DNA of 30,962 nt from a virus: IMG/VR virus record IMGVR_UViG_3300005471_000040, positions 1 to 30,962 of that record, one strand, 5' to 3'. Below, one piece after another: positions 12,274 through 20,327 of the stretch (its first letter is position 1; every line of letters starts with the position of its first letter). Made by a program: the position numbers and the translations under genes. The notes beneath the pieces are model-generated. The model had not been told where the DNA came from, did no database searches, and saw nothing but the letters and a program-made list of their open reading frames with translations.

Positions 12274-13161
12274 TCAGAACTTCCCTTCGTTGAGGCGGCG
12301 CTGGAGCGCGCGCACGGTGGCCGACGGCGACCAGATCTCGCCGTCGACGGTGCCGCCGAGGTAACGCTGCAGGCGCCGGACGCTCTGGCGCCCGAGGATC
12401 CCGTCAGTCTCGGCGCCGATGGTCTCCTGCAGGGCGGCGATGAGCTTGGAGCCGCGGGGGTCGCGTACCCACTGCCAGCCCGAGGTCAGGCCGGGGTTGT
12501 CGTCGCGCCACCGCAGGGCCTGGGAGGACACGACGCCGTCGGCCGGCGTGCCGAGCTCGAGCTGCAGGGCCCACGTGGTCGCGCGTCCCCACCGGCCGTC
12601 GACGATGAGCCCGCTGGGCGTCGGGGCGGTGGGCTTGGGGTTGTCCACCAGCTGGGCGCCGGCGGCGATGTCGTCGATTCGCTCGTACACGTGCCGGCCC
12701 GGGCACGCCGTCTGCGAGACGTCGCGGTGGCCGCGCAGCGGCGCGCCCGGGAGCCACAGGCGCCCCTTGCCCTCGGCGTAGATCGCGGCCGCCGTGGCGA
12801 TCTGGGCGTCGGTGGGCTCGTTCACCTCGTAGTTGCCGGCGAAGCAGATCGAGCGCGCCGTGCTGTTGCGGCCGCCGGTGTGGGTGCCGCGTCGGTTCCA
12901 GCTCGCGCCCTGGTACGGGCGGCCCGAGGGGAAGATGACGACGTTGTACGAGATCCCGGTGCCGAACCGGGACTGCCCGATCGACTCGAGCGAGCGCATC
13001 TGCTCGCACTCGGCGGAGATGCTCGCGTCCGGCGAGAGCTGCACGGTCACGGAGTGGTGTGCGAACACCTCGAGCGCGAGACCGGTCAGCGTCAGGTCGC
13101 CGTCGGGGTACCGGGCGCCCCAGCTATCGCGGGAACGGATGTCGTCGAGCGTGGTGGTCAT
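12274..13161 (-). CDS. Endolysin: N-acetylmuramoyl-L-alanine amidase with peptidoglycan-binding repeats, 295 aa
   Basis: ATG at 13161 overlaps the upstream stop (ATGA) with GGAG upstream. Residues 8-160 are a PGRP/Amidase_2 domain. The zinc ligands are H36 (FAHHSVT), H145 (GHRD) and C153 (ACPG), with the usual SYNVVIFPSGRPYQG and GTHTGGRNSTARSICFAG blocks. It cuts the bond between muramic acid and L-Ala of the stem peptide. Residues about 185-295 hold two or three peptidoglycan-binding-like helical repeats (VDGRWGRATTWALQ, TDGILGRQSVRRLQRYLG, SATVRALQRRL). There is no signal peptide, so it needs the holin for release. Confidence 0.93.
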   Translation of the reverse strand: MTTTLDDIRSRDSWGARYPDGDLTLTGLALEVFAHHSVTVQLSPDASISAECEQMRSLESIGQSRFGTGISYNVVIFPSGRPYQGASWNRRGTHTGGRNSTARSICFAGNYEVNEPTDAQIATAAAIYAEGKGRLWLPGAPLRGHRDVSQTACPGRHVYERIDDIAAGAQLVDNPKPTAPTPSGLIVDGRWGRATTWALQLELGTPADGVVSSQALRWRDDNPGLTSGWQWVRDPRGSKLIAALQETIGAETDGILGRQSVRRLQRYLGGTVDGEIWSPSATVRALQRRLNEGKF

Positions 13162-13982
13162 GGTTGCTCCTGAGGTGAGGGCGAAGGCGAGGGTTCGATG
13201 ATGGGCTCGACCCGGCACGGGCCGGGCACGATCTGGGTAGTGCCGTCCGTGAAGGTGTAGAGCCAGTCGTCGTTCTCGTCGTCAGGGCACTCGACCTTCT
13301 CGATGCTGACGCCTGGCTCCCCCTTGTCGCCGTCTTGCCCGTCGGCACCGCAGATCGGGCCGACCCGGTCGGTGGTGTGGTCGGTGTAGGTGAACACGAC
13401 GTCGCAGTTGTCGAGGCTGGCCGAGACCACGCCGCGACCGTTGGTGCCGTTCGTGCCATCAGCGCCGTCGGCGGGCGGGTTGGTGATCAAGTAGGCGGCC
13501 ACCTGGGCGGCGATCTGCTGATCGGTGGGCTCAGGAGCGTCCTCGCCGTCCTCACCGTCCGCCGGCGGGTTACGGGACAGGTACCGGGTGACCGCGGCCT
13601 CCATGGACGCGCTGTAGCCGGCAGTCAGGGACAGGTCGTGGGTGTCGAACCAGTCGGCGACCCCGGCGGCGACCTGCGCGTCGCTCGGCGGCGGCGCGTC
13701 CTGCGGGACAGGTGGCGCGGCGGGGTCCTCGACGATCTCGTCCGCGCGCGGGCACAGGTCGCGGCCGTCCACGGGCAGCCCACCGTTGGCGCAGGCGTCC
13801 TGTACCTGCTGGGCGAAGCTGACGGCGGTCTGGGTGGCGTTCTCGGCGCGCTGCTGCGCCTGCCACCAGACGCCGACGTTCACCACGACGGACACCATCA
13901 GCGCGACGACGAGCACGCCCGTCACCAGAGCGCGGCGATCGACCCAGTTCAGGAACTTCTCGGTGCGTTCGGTCTCAGTCAT
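13158..13982 (-). CDS. Membrane-anchored collagen-like protein in the lysis region, 274 aa
   Basis: ATG at 13982 has GGAAGG about six bases upstream; a GTG at 14000 is an alternative. One TM helix at about 17-39 (ALVTGVLVVALMVSVVVNVG) anchors a long outer part. Two similar helical repeats follow (DAQVAAGVADWFDTHDLSL; DQQIAAQVAAYLITNPPADG), then two short collagen-like runs (GADGTNGTNGRG; GADGQDGDKGEPG). Between and after these are two copies of a Cys-bounded strand pair (FTYTDHTTDRVGPIC and YTFTDGTTQIVPGPC). The end is Pro/Ser-rich. It lies just before the endolysin gene, so an envelope role in lysis is possible; a virion-associated role cannot be excluded. Confidence 0.7.
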   Translation of the reverse strand: MTETERTEKFLNWVDRRALVTGVLVVALMVSVVVNVGVWWQAQQRAENATQTAVSFAQQVQDACANGGLPVDGRDLCPRADEIVEDPAAPPVPQDAPPPSDAQVAAGVADWFDTHDLSLTAGYSASMEAAVTRYLSRNPPADGEDGEDAPEPTDQQIAAQVAAYLITNPPADGADGTNGTNGRGVVSASLDNCDVVFTYTDHTTDRVGPICGADGQDGDKGEPGVSIEKVECPDDENDDWLYTFTDGTTQIVPGPCRVEPIIEPSPSPSPQEQP

Positions 13983-14223
13983 GGGTGCCTTCCGTGACAC
14001 TGCGGCGCCGTCTCAGGGTGGCGTTCTCGTCCTCGAGCGCCATGCGGCGGTCCCGTTCGGTCTCAAGATCCGCGCGGAGCTCGGCGTTCTCCTTGGAGAT
14101 CCGCCCGAAGTGCTCCTGAGTCTGCTTCCGGACGGCCGAGTCCTGCCGCAGCAGGTAGAGGATGATCAGGCCCAGGATCGTGAAGGTCCCGCCCGCGGGC
14201 AGCAGACTCAATAGTGGGTCCAC
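13975..14223 (-). CDS. Small membrane/coiled-coil protein, second holin-like candidate, 82 aa
   Basis: GTG at 14223 is chosen because AGGAGG lies eight bases upstream; longer in-frame starts lack an SD. It begins VDPLLSLLPAGG, has one TM helix (GTFTILGLIILYLLRQ) and a long coiled-coil C-terminus (KENAELRADLETERDRRMALEDENATLRRR). One-TM proteins with a charged coiled coil in this position are common in actinophage lysis regions and may be holins or antiholins. The stop overlaps the next start by eight bases. Confidence 0.65.
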   Translation of the reverse strand: MDPLLSLLPAGGTFTILGLIILYLLRQDSAVRKQTQEHFGRISKENAELRADLETERDRRMALEDENATLRRRRSVTEGTHD

Positions 14224-14276
14224 GCGGGCCACCTCCTGTGTGGTGCTAGGCAGCTTTACCGGTGGTGGTGCGCACA

Positions 14277-14762
14277 TCACGACACGCCTGACCCGAGCCT
14301 CGCCGCGGAGAAGATCGGCGACGCCACGCCAAGTAGCGCGAGGTCACGGGCAACGTTTGCGGAGTTGTTCTGTAAGACCTGCACCTCGAGGTAGTCGCCG
14401 GCGACGAACTCGTCCGTGGTAGTCACAAGGACCTTTGGTGGGATAGCGGTTGTCGTCACGACATACGGTCCGAGGGCGATATCCGTACCGCCGTTGAGCC
14501 GCAATGTCGCGTACACCTCGACGTAGTCGTTTGCGGATGCGAACCGGCCCTGAAACGTCACGACGTAGATTCCGGCCGTGACGATCGTGATCCTGGAGTT
14601 GTTGGTCACGTTCGAGTGCATGCCGTCGTTGTTCCACAGCTCGTCATCGAACGTGACCGTGGTTGTGGTGTTGTCATTGATCGACTGTGAGGCGGTGCTG
14701 GTGACCCGGCACCCCTGCACCGCGACGTCGGACGCCCGGACGAGGTCACCGGCGTTAGGCAT
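14277..14762 (-). CDS. C1q-like beta-sandwich tail protein, candidate receptor-binding tip, 161 aa
   Basis: ATG at 14762 with AGGAG upstream. From residue about 18 it is nearly all beta strands: CRVTSTASQSINDNTTTTV, then TIVTAGIYVVTFQGRFASAN, VYATLRLNGGTDIALG, FVAGDYLEVQVLQNNSA. This resembles the C1q/TNF-like trimerising heads found in phage receptor-binding proteins. It follows the large tail protein gene and precedes the lysis genes, the usual slot for tail-tip adhesins. Its DNA is noticeably richer in A/T than neighbouring genes, suggesting recent acquisition or host-range exchange. Confidence 0.65.
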   Translation of the reverse strand: MPNAGDLVRASDVAVQGCRVTSTASQSINDNTTTTVTFDDELWNNDGMHSNVTNNSRITIVTAGIYVVTFQGRFASANDYVEVYATLRLNGGTDIALGPYVVTTTAIPPKVLVTTTDEFVAGDYLEVQVLQNNSANVARDLALLGVASPIFSAARLGSGVS

Positions 14763-14774
14763 GCTGTTCTCCTG

Positions 14775-17700
14775 TCAGAGAGCGTAGTAAGCGGGTTTGA
14801 ACAGCCGGACCTCGTCGCCGGCGTCGTGCGCTTTCACGACGCCGTTGACCGAGCGGGTCACGGTGAAGAGCTGCGGGCTGCTGGTTCCGGCCACCGCGGT
14901 GACCGTCATCCGCTCGCCGGCGACGTAGATGTCGTACGGCTGGTCGTCGTCGCCCCAGAGCGGGCCCGTGGGGGTATCCACGACGAGCCTGGCGCCGTCG
15001 AGCACGGCGGGCGAGGTGATCGTCCACGTCAGGCCCGATCCGTCGGCGAACGACGTCGCGCCGGCGAGCTGCGCGCCGAAATCCGGGTTCGTCACGATCG
15101 CGCCGTCGATGCCGCTGCGGACCTCGGCGGAGAACACGCGCCCCGACAGGCGGTCCAGCGTCCCGACCTCGCGCGAGCCCACGATCACGGGGGCCGAGCT
15201 CGAGAAGATCGACGTGACGCCGGCGGTGGTGACCGTGGTCCCGAGCTGGGTCCACGTCTCGCCGTCAGGGCTGGTGTAGAACCGCACGGAACGACCCGCG
15301 GCGCCGTTGTCGACGTCGATGGTGGCGCGCACCCACAGCGGCGCGGCGTTCGCGACGGTGGGCGCAACAGTCGAGTCGGCCGAGAGCGTCGCGGAGCCGT
15401 CAGCCGACCACACGAAGCGCAGGATGCCGGTCGACAGGACGTTGAACCGCCAGGAGATCTGGTTGCCGGACGTCGTCGACTTGGTGAGCAGGGCCGAGGC
15501 CGCGGCCGGCGTCCAGTCGTCCATGGCGACGTGCACCCGGAGGTCGAGGTCCCCGACGATGTCCAGCGCCGCGGCGTCCGGGGTCGATGCGCGCCCGGGC
15601 GACGTCCCGTTCAGCAGGAGGGAGGCCCCCGCCACCAGGGTGGAGCCGTCCGAGGAGTACCGGGCCTCCCCCGCCCCCGAGCTCTCGTTCCACACGGCCA
15701 CGTCCCACGGCGACCCCGGGGAGCAGTTGACGTCGATCAGCCACTCGAACCGGGTCAAGACCTCGGTGAAGCCCTGCGCGATCTGAGCGACGTCGTCCGG
15801 CGGCATCCACGCCGGCAGGTTCGTCACCGTGATCTTGTCGCCGATGTCGAGCGTCTCAGCGTCCGTCGTCAGCGTGGCGTCCCCGGTGAACGCGGCGCGC
15901 GCGAGGTTCAGCGCGAGCACCGGGTACCTGGCCTCGTCGACCGTGCCCAGGTGCAGCCGCCACCCCGCCTGATCCGGCAGGTCCTCGTCCCGCTCGACGG
16001 AGATCGTGACCTCCTCGTCGTACCGCCCCACGCCCGACGGCGGTGCGTTCACCGACAGTGCGCCCGACGTCAGCTCCACACGAGCACTGGACCCGCCCTC
16101 ACGCTTGACCGTGATGTCGTTGCGCGTCGCCTGGTCGTCCTCCACCGGCTCGATGCTCGACAGCTCGTCCGCCGAGTAGTCCAGGGCCAGGTCGGCGGCC
16201 TGGGCGTACAACGACGCCCGCGTGCGGTACGCCAGCCCGAGGTGCCCGCGAGGCTCGTGCAGGATGCCGAGATCCGCCTCGGCCGCCTCCCGCAGCAGAT
16301 CGAGCAGCGTCGCGGGCAGCTGGTAGCCGAGCTCCGTCGCGTCGTTCACGTCACCCACAAGCGTGACCGGCATCCCCTCCTCCCGGCACAACCGCAGGAT
16401 CCGGTCGGTAGCGGACTCCCCCGAGTACGCGTTCAGCTCGTCGGACAGGTCGTAGATGCTCGAGATCTCGTTCTCGACCGAGATGTGCCCCAGGGCGGTG
16501 TCAGTCAGCACGCCGCCGACGTTCATGCTGATCCACCGGATGCGGCCGATCGTGCGGCCGACCAGCGTGCCGCTGGTCGCTGAGCCAGTGGTCTGCCCTA
16601 CCTCCAGAGTGGCCACGGCCCAGTCGACGTCGGCGCCGGTGTGGTCCAGCTCGATCGAGACGCGCAGCAGCTTCCCGTTGACGGCGAATGCGACGAACCC
16701 GGAGTCCTCGATCTGTACGTCGTCCACGTTGAATGCCTGCAAGCGCAGGCTCCCGCTCGTGTTCACGTGGAGCGTCCACGACGTCGCGCTCCCGGAGGCG
16801 CGTATCCGGCAGACCTGCGAGGTGGACGCGACGCCGCCGGACGGGACGGCGAGCAGGAAGTTGACCTGCGTCTCGCCCGTGATGTCGTAGTCCGTGACCA
16901 ACCCGGTCCACTGCAGGCCGGACGCTGTAGGTAGCGCCTCAGAAGCCTTGAAATCGGTGAACGAGGCGTTGTCGAGGGTGCCGGACTGATGCAGCATGGG
17001 CGGCTGCCCCGGAAGCCCCGAAGCCAGCTCCGTCGCTCCGGCGCTGTCCTCGCACGGCCAGTACGCCTTTACCCGGTCCAGAGCGGTCAGTCCCCGGTAC
17101 AGGGTGCTCTTCAGGGCCGCGGCGCCCTGCCCCAGCCGGCGCATCACCCCGGCCGCCTGCACCGGTGTGTGCACGTCCGACCCGGACGCGTCCCACCTCG
17201 GCGGCCACGCCGGGACCTCACCGTGGAAACGCGCGTTCGGGTTCACCATCGTCGCGTTGCCCTGCAGTGTCCACGTCAGGCCCTGCGCGTCCGTCAGGGA
17301 CGTGTCGCCGCTGTCGGCCGCGTTGAAGTCGGGGGACGCTACCGTGGTGCCGCCGATCCCGTCACGCAGCCGGAAGCCATACACCGTGCCCTGCAACGAG
17401 TCATAGTCGACCCCGGCCAGCGGCGACGGCGCGGTCGTGCGACCGACCTCCAGGGCGGCCGTACCGGCATGTACCGACGTGACGCCCGCGGTGGTGACCG
17501 TGGCCCCCAGCTGCGTCCAGGACCCGCCAAGCGAGCTGGACGTGTAGAACGTCACGTCGTTGCCCACTGCGCCGTTGTTCACGTCCAGGGTGACCCGCAG
17601 TGCCAGCCGGGTGCTCGCCACGGGGATGGCGGCGGTTGAGGAGGCGAGGATCCGGTTGGCCAGGGTGCCGTCCGGCGACCAGAAGAACTGCAGCAGGCCG

Positions 17701-18155
17701 GTCGAGCCCACGCCGAACAGCCACGACCGTTGGTCACTGGTCGCCACGTACTTGCGGGCCACGCCATAGCTGTTGGACGGCCGCCACGTCCGCGGCTCGA
17801 GCTCGATCCGCAGGTCGAGGTCCCCGGTGATATCCAGGGACGCGGCGTCCGGCGTCGACGCGTACGACTCGTCACGGCCCGGCAGCGCCATGTACGGGTC
17901 CAGCCCCGACGGCGTCAGCACTCGCAGCGGCGTGTTGCGGCCCAGCGCCCCGTAGTACGTCCCGGTCGGGTTGCGCGGGCTGTAGTTCCCTGACCGGTCG
18001 TCCAGCGTCAGGCTGCAGCTCGACGGGTCCACCTTCGCGGCCTCGTCCGAACGGCCCCGGCTGATCGTGACCGGGTCGCGCTGGTAGGTGTCAGCGGTGA
18101 TGTCGGTCCACGTGCCCAGCAGCAGCTCCGTGGTGAACGCCAGGGGGAAGCTCAT
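14775..18155 (-). CDS. Large minor tail protein with LamG-like domains, 1126 aa
   Basis: ATG at 18155 overlaps the tape-measure stop (ATGA). Residues 1-90 are an N-terminal tail-attachment part (GTWTDITADTYQRDPVTISRGR) known from actinophage minor tail proteins. Residues about 96-301 are a LamG/concanavalin-like jelly roll (STPDAASLDITGDLDLRIEL). A second, diverged jelly roll lies about 370-560 (AYWPCEDSAGA, DYDITGETQVNFLLAV). Residues 560-840 resemble a tail-hub region (SIYDLSDELNAYSGESATDR). Residues 853-1054 repeat the first LamG closely (STPDAAALDIVGDLDLRV). The end has an ERM-type motif (GERMTVTAVAG). It probably forms the tail tip and binds host glycans. Confidence 0.85.
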   Translation of the reverse strand: MSFPLAFTTELLLGTWTDITADTYQRDPVTISRGRSDEAAKVDPSSCSLTLDDRSGNYSPRNPTGTYYGALGRNTPLRVLTPSGLDPYMALPGRDESYASTPDAASLDITGDLDLRIELEPRTWRPSNSYGVARKYVATSDQRSWLFGVGSTGLLQFFWSPDGTLANRILASSTAAIPVASTRLALRVTLDVNNGAVGNDVTFYTSSSLGGSWTQLGATVTTAGVTSVHAGTAALEVGRTTAPSPLAGVDYDSLQGTVYGFRLRDGIGGTTVASPDFNAADSGDTSLTDAQGLTWTLQGNATMVNPNARFHGEVPAWPPRWDASGSDVHTPVQAAGVMRRLGQGAAALKSTLYRGLTALDRVKAYWPCEDSAGATELASGLPGQPPMLHQSGTLDNASFTDFKASEALPTASGLQWTGLVTDYDITGETQVNFLLAVPSGGVASTSQVCRIRASGSATSWTLHVNTSGSLRLQAFNVDDVQIEDSGFVAFAVNGKLLRVSIELDHTGADVDWAVATLEVGQTTGSATSGTLVGRTIGRIRWISMNVGGVLTDTALGHISVENEISSIYDLSDELNAYSGESATDRILRLCREEGMPVTLVGDVNDATELGYQLPATLLDLLREAAEADLGILHEPRGHLGLAYRTRASLYAQAADLALDYSADELSSIEPVEDDQATRNDITVKREGGSSARVELTSGALSVNAPPSGVGRYDEEVTISVERDEDLPDQAGWRLHLGTVDEARYPVLALNLARAAFTGDATLTTDAETLDIGDKITVTNLPAWMPPDDVAQIAQGFTEVLTRFEWLIDVNCSPGSPWDVAVWNESSGAGEARYSSDGSTLVAGASLLLNGTSPGRASTPDAAALDIVGDLDLRVHVAMDDWTPAAASALLTKSTTSGNQISWRFNVLSTGILRFVWSADGSATLSADSTVAPTVANAAPLWVRATIDVDNGAAGRSVRFYTSPDGETWTQLGTTVTTAGVTSIFSSSAPVIVGSREVGTLDRLSGRVFSAEVRSGIDGAIVTNPDFGAQLAGATSFADGSGLTWTITSPAVLDGARLVVDTPTGPLWGDDDQPYDIYVAGERMTVTAVAGTSSPQLFTVTRSVNGVVKAHDAGDEVRLFKPAYYAL

Positions 18156-19303
18156 CGGCCGACCACCGCCTGGACATCGCCACCACGGATCGCAACCGCG
18201 TCACGCAGCAGCGCCAGCAGCATGTCGGACATCTTCGAGCCGGAGGAGCGCAGCTCGAGGACGACGCGGCCCCCGCCTCCCCCGCCGCCGAGCATGCGCT
18301 CGGTCTGCCCATTGGGGATGACCGACGAACCCACGGGCAGCCGCACCAGCTCGCGGCCATGCTCACCGACCATGGCCATCCGGCCCGCGAGCGCCCCGGT
18401 GACGCCACCATGGGCCAGGTACGGGATGGAGAAGCTCTTGCCGCCGACGCCGGGTATCCAGCTGGGGACGGTGAAGCCGAATCCGCCGATCGTGGAGTTC
18501 CAGAGGGCCTTGACTCCGGCAAACGCGTAGCGGAATGGCGCGGAGATCGCGTCGGCCAGGGTCGCGAACGCGCCGGACACACGGCCTGGGATGGACTTGA
18601 AGAAGTCCATGACGCCGTTCCAGGCCCGGACCACCGCGCTCGCCACGATCTTGGCCGAGATGCCGATCGAGGTGAAGACGATCTTCATGAACGGAAGTGC
18701 TGTGTTTTTGAACCAGTTGACGACGACTGACACGGTTTTCTGTATGCCGCGCCAGGCAGCATCGACGATCCGGCGGAAGGTCGCGGACCGCTTGTAGGCG
18801 ATGACGACGCCGGCGACGAGCGCTGCGATGAGCACGATGACGATCCCGATCGGGTTCGCGCTCATGGCAGCGTTCATCAGCCACTGCGCTGCAGTGAACG
18901 TCTTGGTGGCGATGCTCGCGGCGATCATGGTCGCGCGCTGCACTACCCACGCGGCCGAGGACCTCACGGCCGAGATGGCGTTGCTGATCGTGGCCCGGGT
19001 CATGCTCTTGAGGGTCGGGATTACGAAGGACGCGAGGCCGCCGGCGAGGTCGGCGGCGCCCTGCCCGGCCATGACGAAGCCCTCGAACAGGTTGCCCTTG
19101 GCGATCTCGCCCGCGCCGGCCATCAGGTCGCTCGTGCCGGTCAGGGTGTCGGAGAAGCCCTGCGCCTTGCCCTCGCTGGCGTCGGCCGCTTCCCCGACGC
19201 GGTCGAACCCGCCGACGGCCTCGTCGGCGGATTCGCGCACCTTGCTCAGGCCGGCGGAGGCGTCGTCCTTTGCGATGACGCGGATCTCGACCTCGTTAGC
19301 CAT
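18152..19303 (-). CDS. Tape measure protein, short, 383 aa
   Basis: ATG at 19303 preceded by GGAGGAGGTGGAG, the strongest SD in the region, and overlapping the frameshifted chaperone by eight bases. Features are a helical N-terminus (KDDASAGLSKVRESADEAVGG), a hydrophobic central region (about 95-185, ANPIGIVIVLIAALVAGVVIA), a WNGVMDFFKSIPGRVSGAF block and a Gly-rich C-terminus with AHGGVTGALAGRMAMVGEHG, a segment common at tape-measure ends. Tail length follows tape-measure length at about 1.5 angstrom per residue, which would give a tail near 55-60 nm, short for a siphovirus. Order (chaperones, tape measure, tail tip) is canonical. Confidence 0.9.
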   Translation of the reverse strand: MANEVEIRVIAKDDASAGLSKVRESADEAVGGFDRVGEAADASEGKAQGFSDTLTGTSDLMAGAGEIAKGNLFEGFVMAGQGAADLAGGLASFVIPTLKSMTRATISNAISAVRSSAAWVVQRATMIAASIATKTFTAAQWLMNAAMSANPIGIVIVLIAALVAGVVIAYKRSATFRRIVDAAWRGIQKTVSVVVNWFKNTALPFMKIVFTSIGISAKIVASAVVRAWNGVMDFFKSIPGRVSGAFATLADAISAPFRYAFAGVKALWNSTIGGFGFTVPSWIPGVGGKSFSIPYLAHGGVTGALAGRMAMVGEHGRELVRLPVGSSVIPNGQTERMLGGGGGGGRVVLELRSSGSKMSDMLLALLRDAVAIRGGDVQAVVGR

Positions 19304-19915
19304 ACGACTCCACCTCCTCCAGCTCGTCCTGGTCCTGGTCCTCGGGGCGGTTGGCGGCCTCGATCCGCAACATGCGCCACAGCTCGGTCTGCTCAGCCAT
19401 CAGCTGGCTCGGGAGACACCCGAACCGCTCGCAGAGGCCGAGGATGAACTCGGCTCGCTCGAGCTCGTGTGGCTTGGTGACAACGGCTCCATCGGCAGCG
19501 ACGCCACCAGGGACGGCTCGCCACTGCTCGAGCCGGCGCCTAAAGGGGCCGGGATCTCGCCCGACACGAAGTCCCACCACGTCGTGATGATGTGCTTGCC
19601 GAGCCGGGACGACACGCGCGCCAGCCCCTCACGGGTGGCGGGGATCGGCTCCCCGGAGACCGGGTCCTCGACGTTCCACTCGACGAGGTGCTCCAGGAAC
19701 GCGTCGACCATGCCCGCGCTCGTCCCGACGCCGTCGGCGACTTCCTCGGGCGTGATGTCCTGGGGCCGCTTGGTCATCAGCGGAGCCAGCCGCGCCGCTG
19801 CGCGCTCGATCTCCTGCTGCTGCCCGGTCGTGGCGTCGGTGACCTTGACGACCAGGCCCTCGAAGTCGCCCTCGAACGTCAGGGCGTAGACGGTCTCCTT
19901 CTCACGAAATCCCAC
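19296..19915 (-). CDS. Tail assembly chaperone, -1 frameshift fusion product, about 206 aa
   Basis: Translation from 19915 reads 125 codons to the slippery site CCCTTTA (minus strand; 19547-19541), slips -1 and continues 81 codons to the stop at 19296. The downstream part holds KPHELERAEFILGLCERFG and an acidic Glu/Asp/Gln-rich end. This is the G-T type product of siphoviruses: a minor fusion form that, with the unshifted form, loads tail-tube subunits onto the tape measure. The downstream frame has no good start of its own. Confidence 0.85.
19400..19915 (-). CDS. Tail assembly chaperone, unshifted product, 171 aa
   Basis: GTG at 19915 with GGAG seven bases upstream. N-terminal beta part (MGFREKETVYALTFEGDFEGLVVKV), then helices (IERAAARLAPLM, TPEEVADGVGTSAGMVDAFLEHLVEW), the architecture of gpG-like chaperones. 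After the slippery site the zero frame continues as a Ser/Pro/Ala-rich tail (EPSSSSASASGSG), which is the out-of-frame reading of the shifted gene and may have little function. It is the major product and lies between the tail proteins and the tape measure. Confidence 0.85.
   Translation of the reverse strand: MGFREKETVYALTFEGDFEGLVVKVTDATTGQQQEIERAAARLAPLMTKRPQDITPEEVADGVGTSAGMVDAFLEHLVEWNVEDPVSGEPIPATREGLARVSSRLGKHIITTWWDFVSGEIPAPLGAGSSSGEPSLVASLPMEPLSPSHTSSSEPSSSSASASGSGVSRAS
19541..19547 (-). promoter_or_regulatory. Programmed -1 ribosomal frameshift site CCCTTTA
   Basis: The minus strand reads GCC CCT TTA in the zero frame, so C-CCT-TTA matches X-XXY-YYZ exactly. Slippage re-pairs both tRNAs in the -1 frame (CCC TTT) and opens the frame ending at 19296. 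Position, direction and downstream frame fit tail-chaperone frameshifting. Confidence 0.85.
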
Positions 19916-19918
19916 GGG

Positions 19919-20326
19919 TCAGCTCCACGTGGGTACGGTGCCGTTCGCCAGCACTCCGGGCGCCGCCCAGGTCAGCGACCCGTCAGCGGCGCGGGTCAGG
20001 GCGTAGTCGGTGAACCAGCACTCGTTGGCCAGCGTCTGCCCGCTGATCGCGAGCGAGACCGTGCGCTGCACCGACGTGGACGCGACGTCCTTGAACGTGG
20101 CGTGCGACTTGTCCGCCTCGTCGTTGAACACGCCATTCAGGTCGATCGAGAAGTCCGCCAGGAGCAGCAGCCGCTCCATCGCGCTCTTGTCCACGCCCGT
20201 GACGTCCTGCACCGCGCGCGGGGTCGCGAACGAGAAGTTGGTGACGTCGTTCTTGATGTCGTTGACCGCTGCATCACTGCCGTCGACGCTCAGCGTCGTC
20301 CAGCCGAGGCCACTCTCCTTGGCCAT
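19919..20326 (-). CDS. Second tail-tube-like protein, 135 aa
   Basis: ATG at 20326 has GGAG ten bases upstream; a GTG at 20335 is too close to it. The core VQDVTGVDKSAMERLLLLADFSIDLNGVFN, then SHATFKDVASTSVQRTVSL and ALTRAADGSLTWAAPGVLANGTVP, matches the larger tube protein at 20756-21496 along its first two thirds (VTGIDKSAHERIL...FFNPA...AHARLS). The two are paralogues. Placed just upstream of the chaperones, this one occupies the usual major-tail-protein slot; which copy builds the tube cannot be told from sequence. Confidence 0.75.
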   Translation of the reverse strand: MAKESGLGWTTLSVDGSDAAVNDIKNDVTNFSFATPRAVQDVTGVDKSAMERLLLLADFSIDLNGVFNDEADKSHATFKDVASTSVQRTVSLAISGQTLANECWFTDYALTRAADGSLTWAAPGVLANGTVPTWS

Positions 20327-20327
20327 C

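Noticed and set aside
13158-13982. Tail fibre based on collagen repeats
   Set aside because: The N-terminal TM helix and position beside the endolysin fit a membrane protein better, though a virion role is not excluded.
14826-16583. 585-codon plus-strand open frame across the tail gene
   Set aside because: High-GC antisense shadow of the 1126-aa tail protein; composition is Arg/Ala/Gly/Asp with no recognisable domain.
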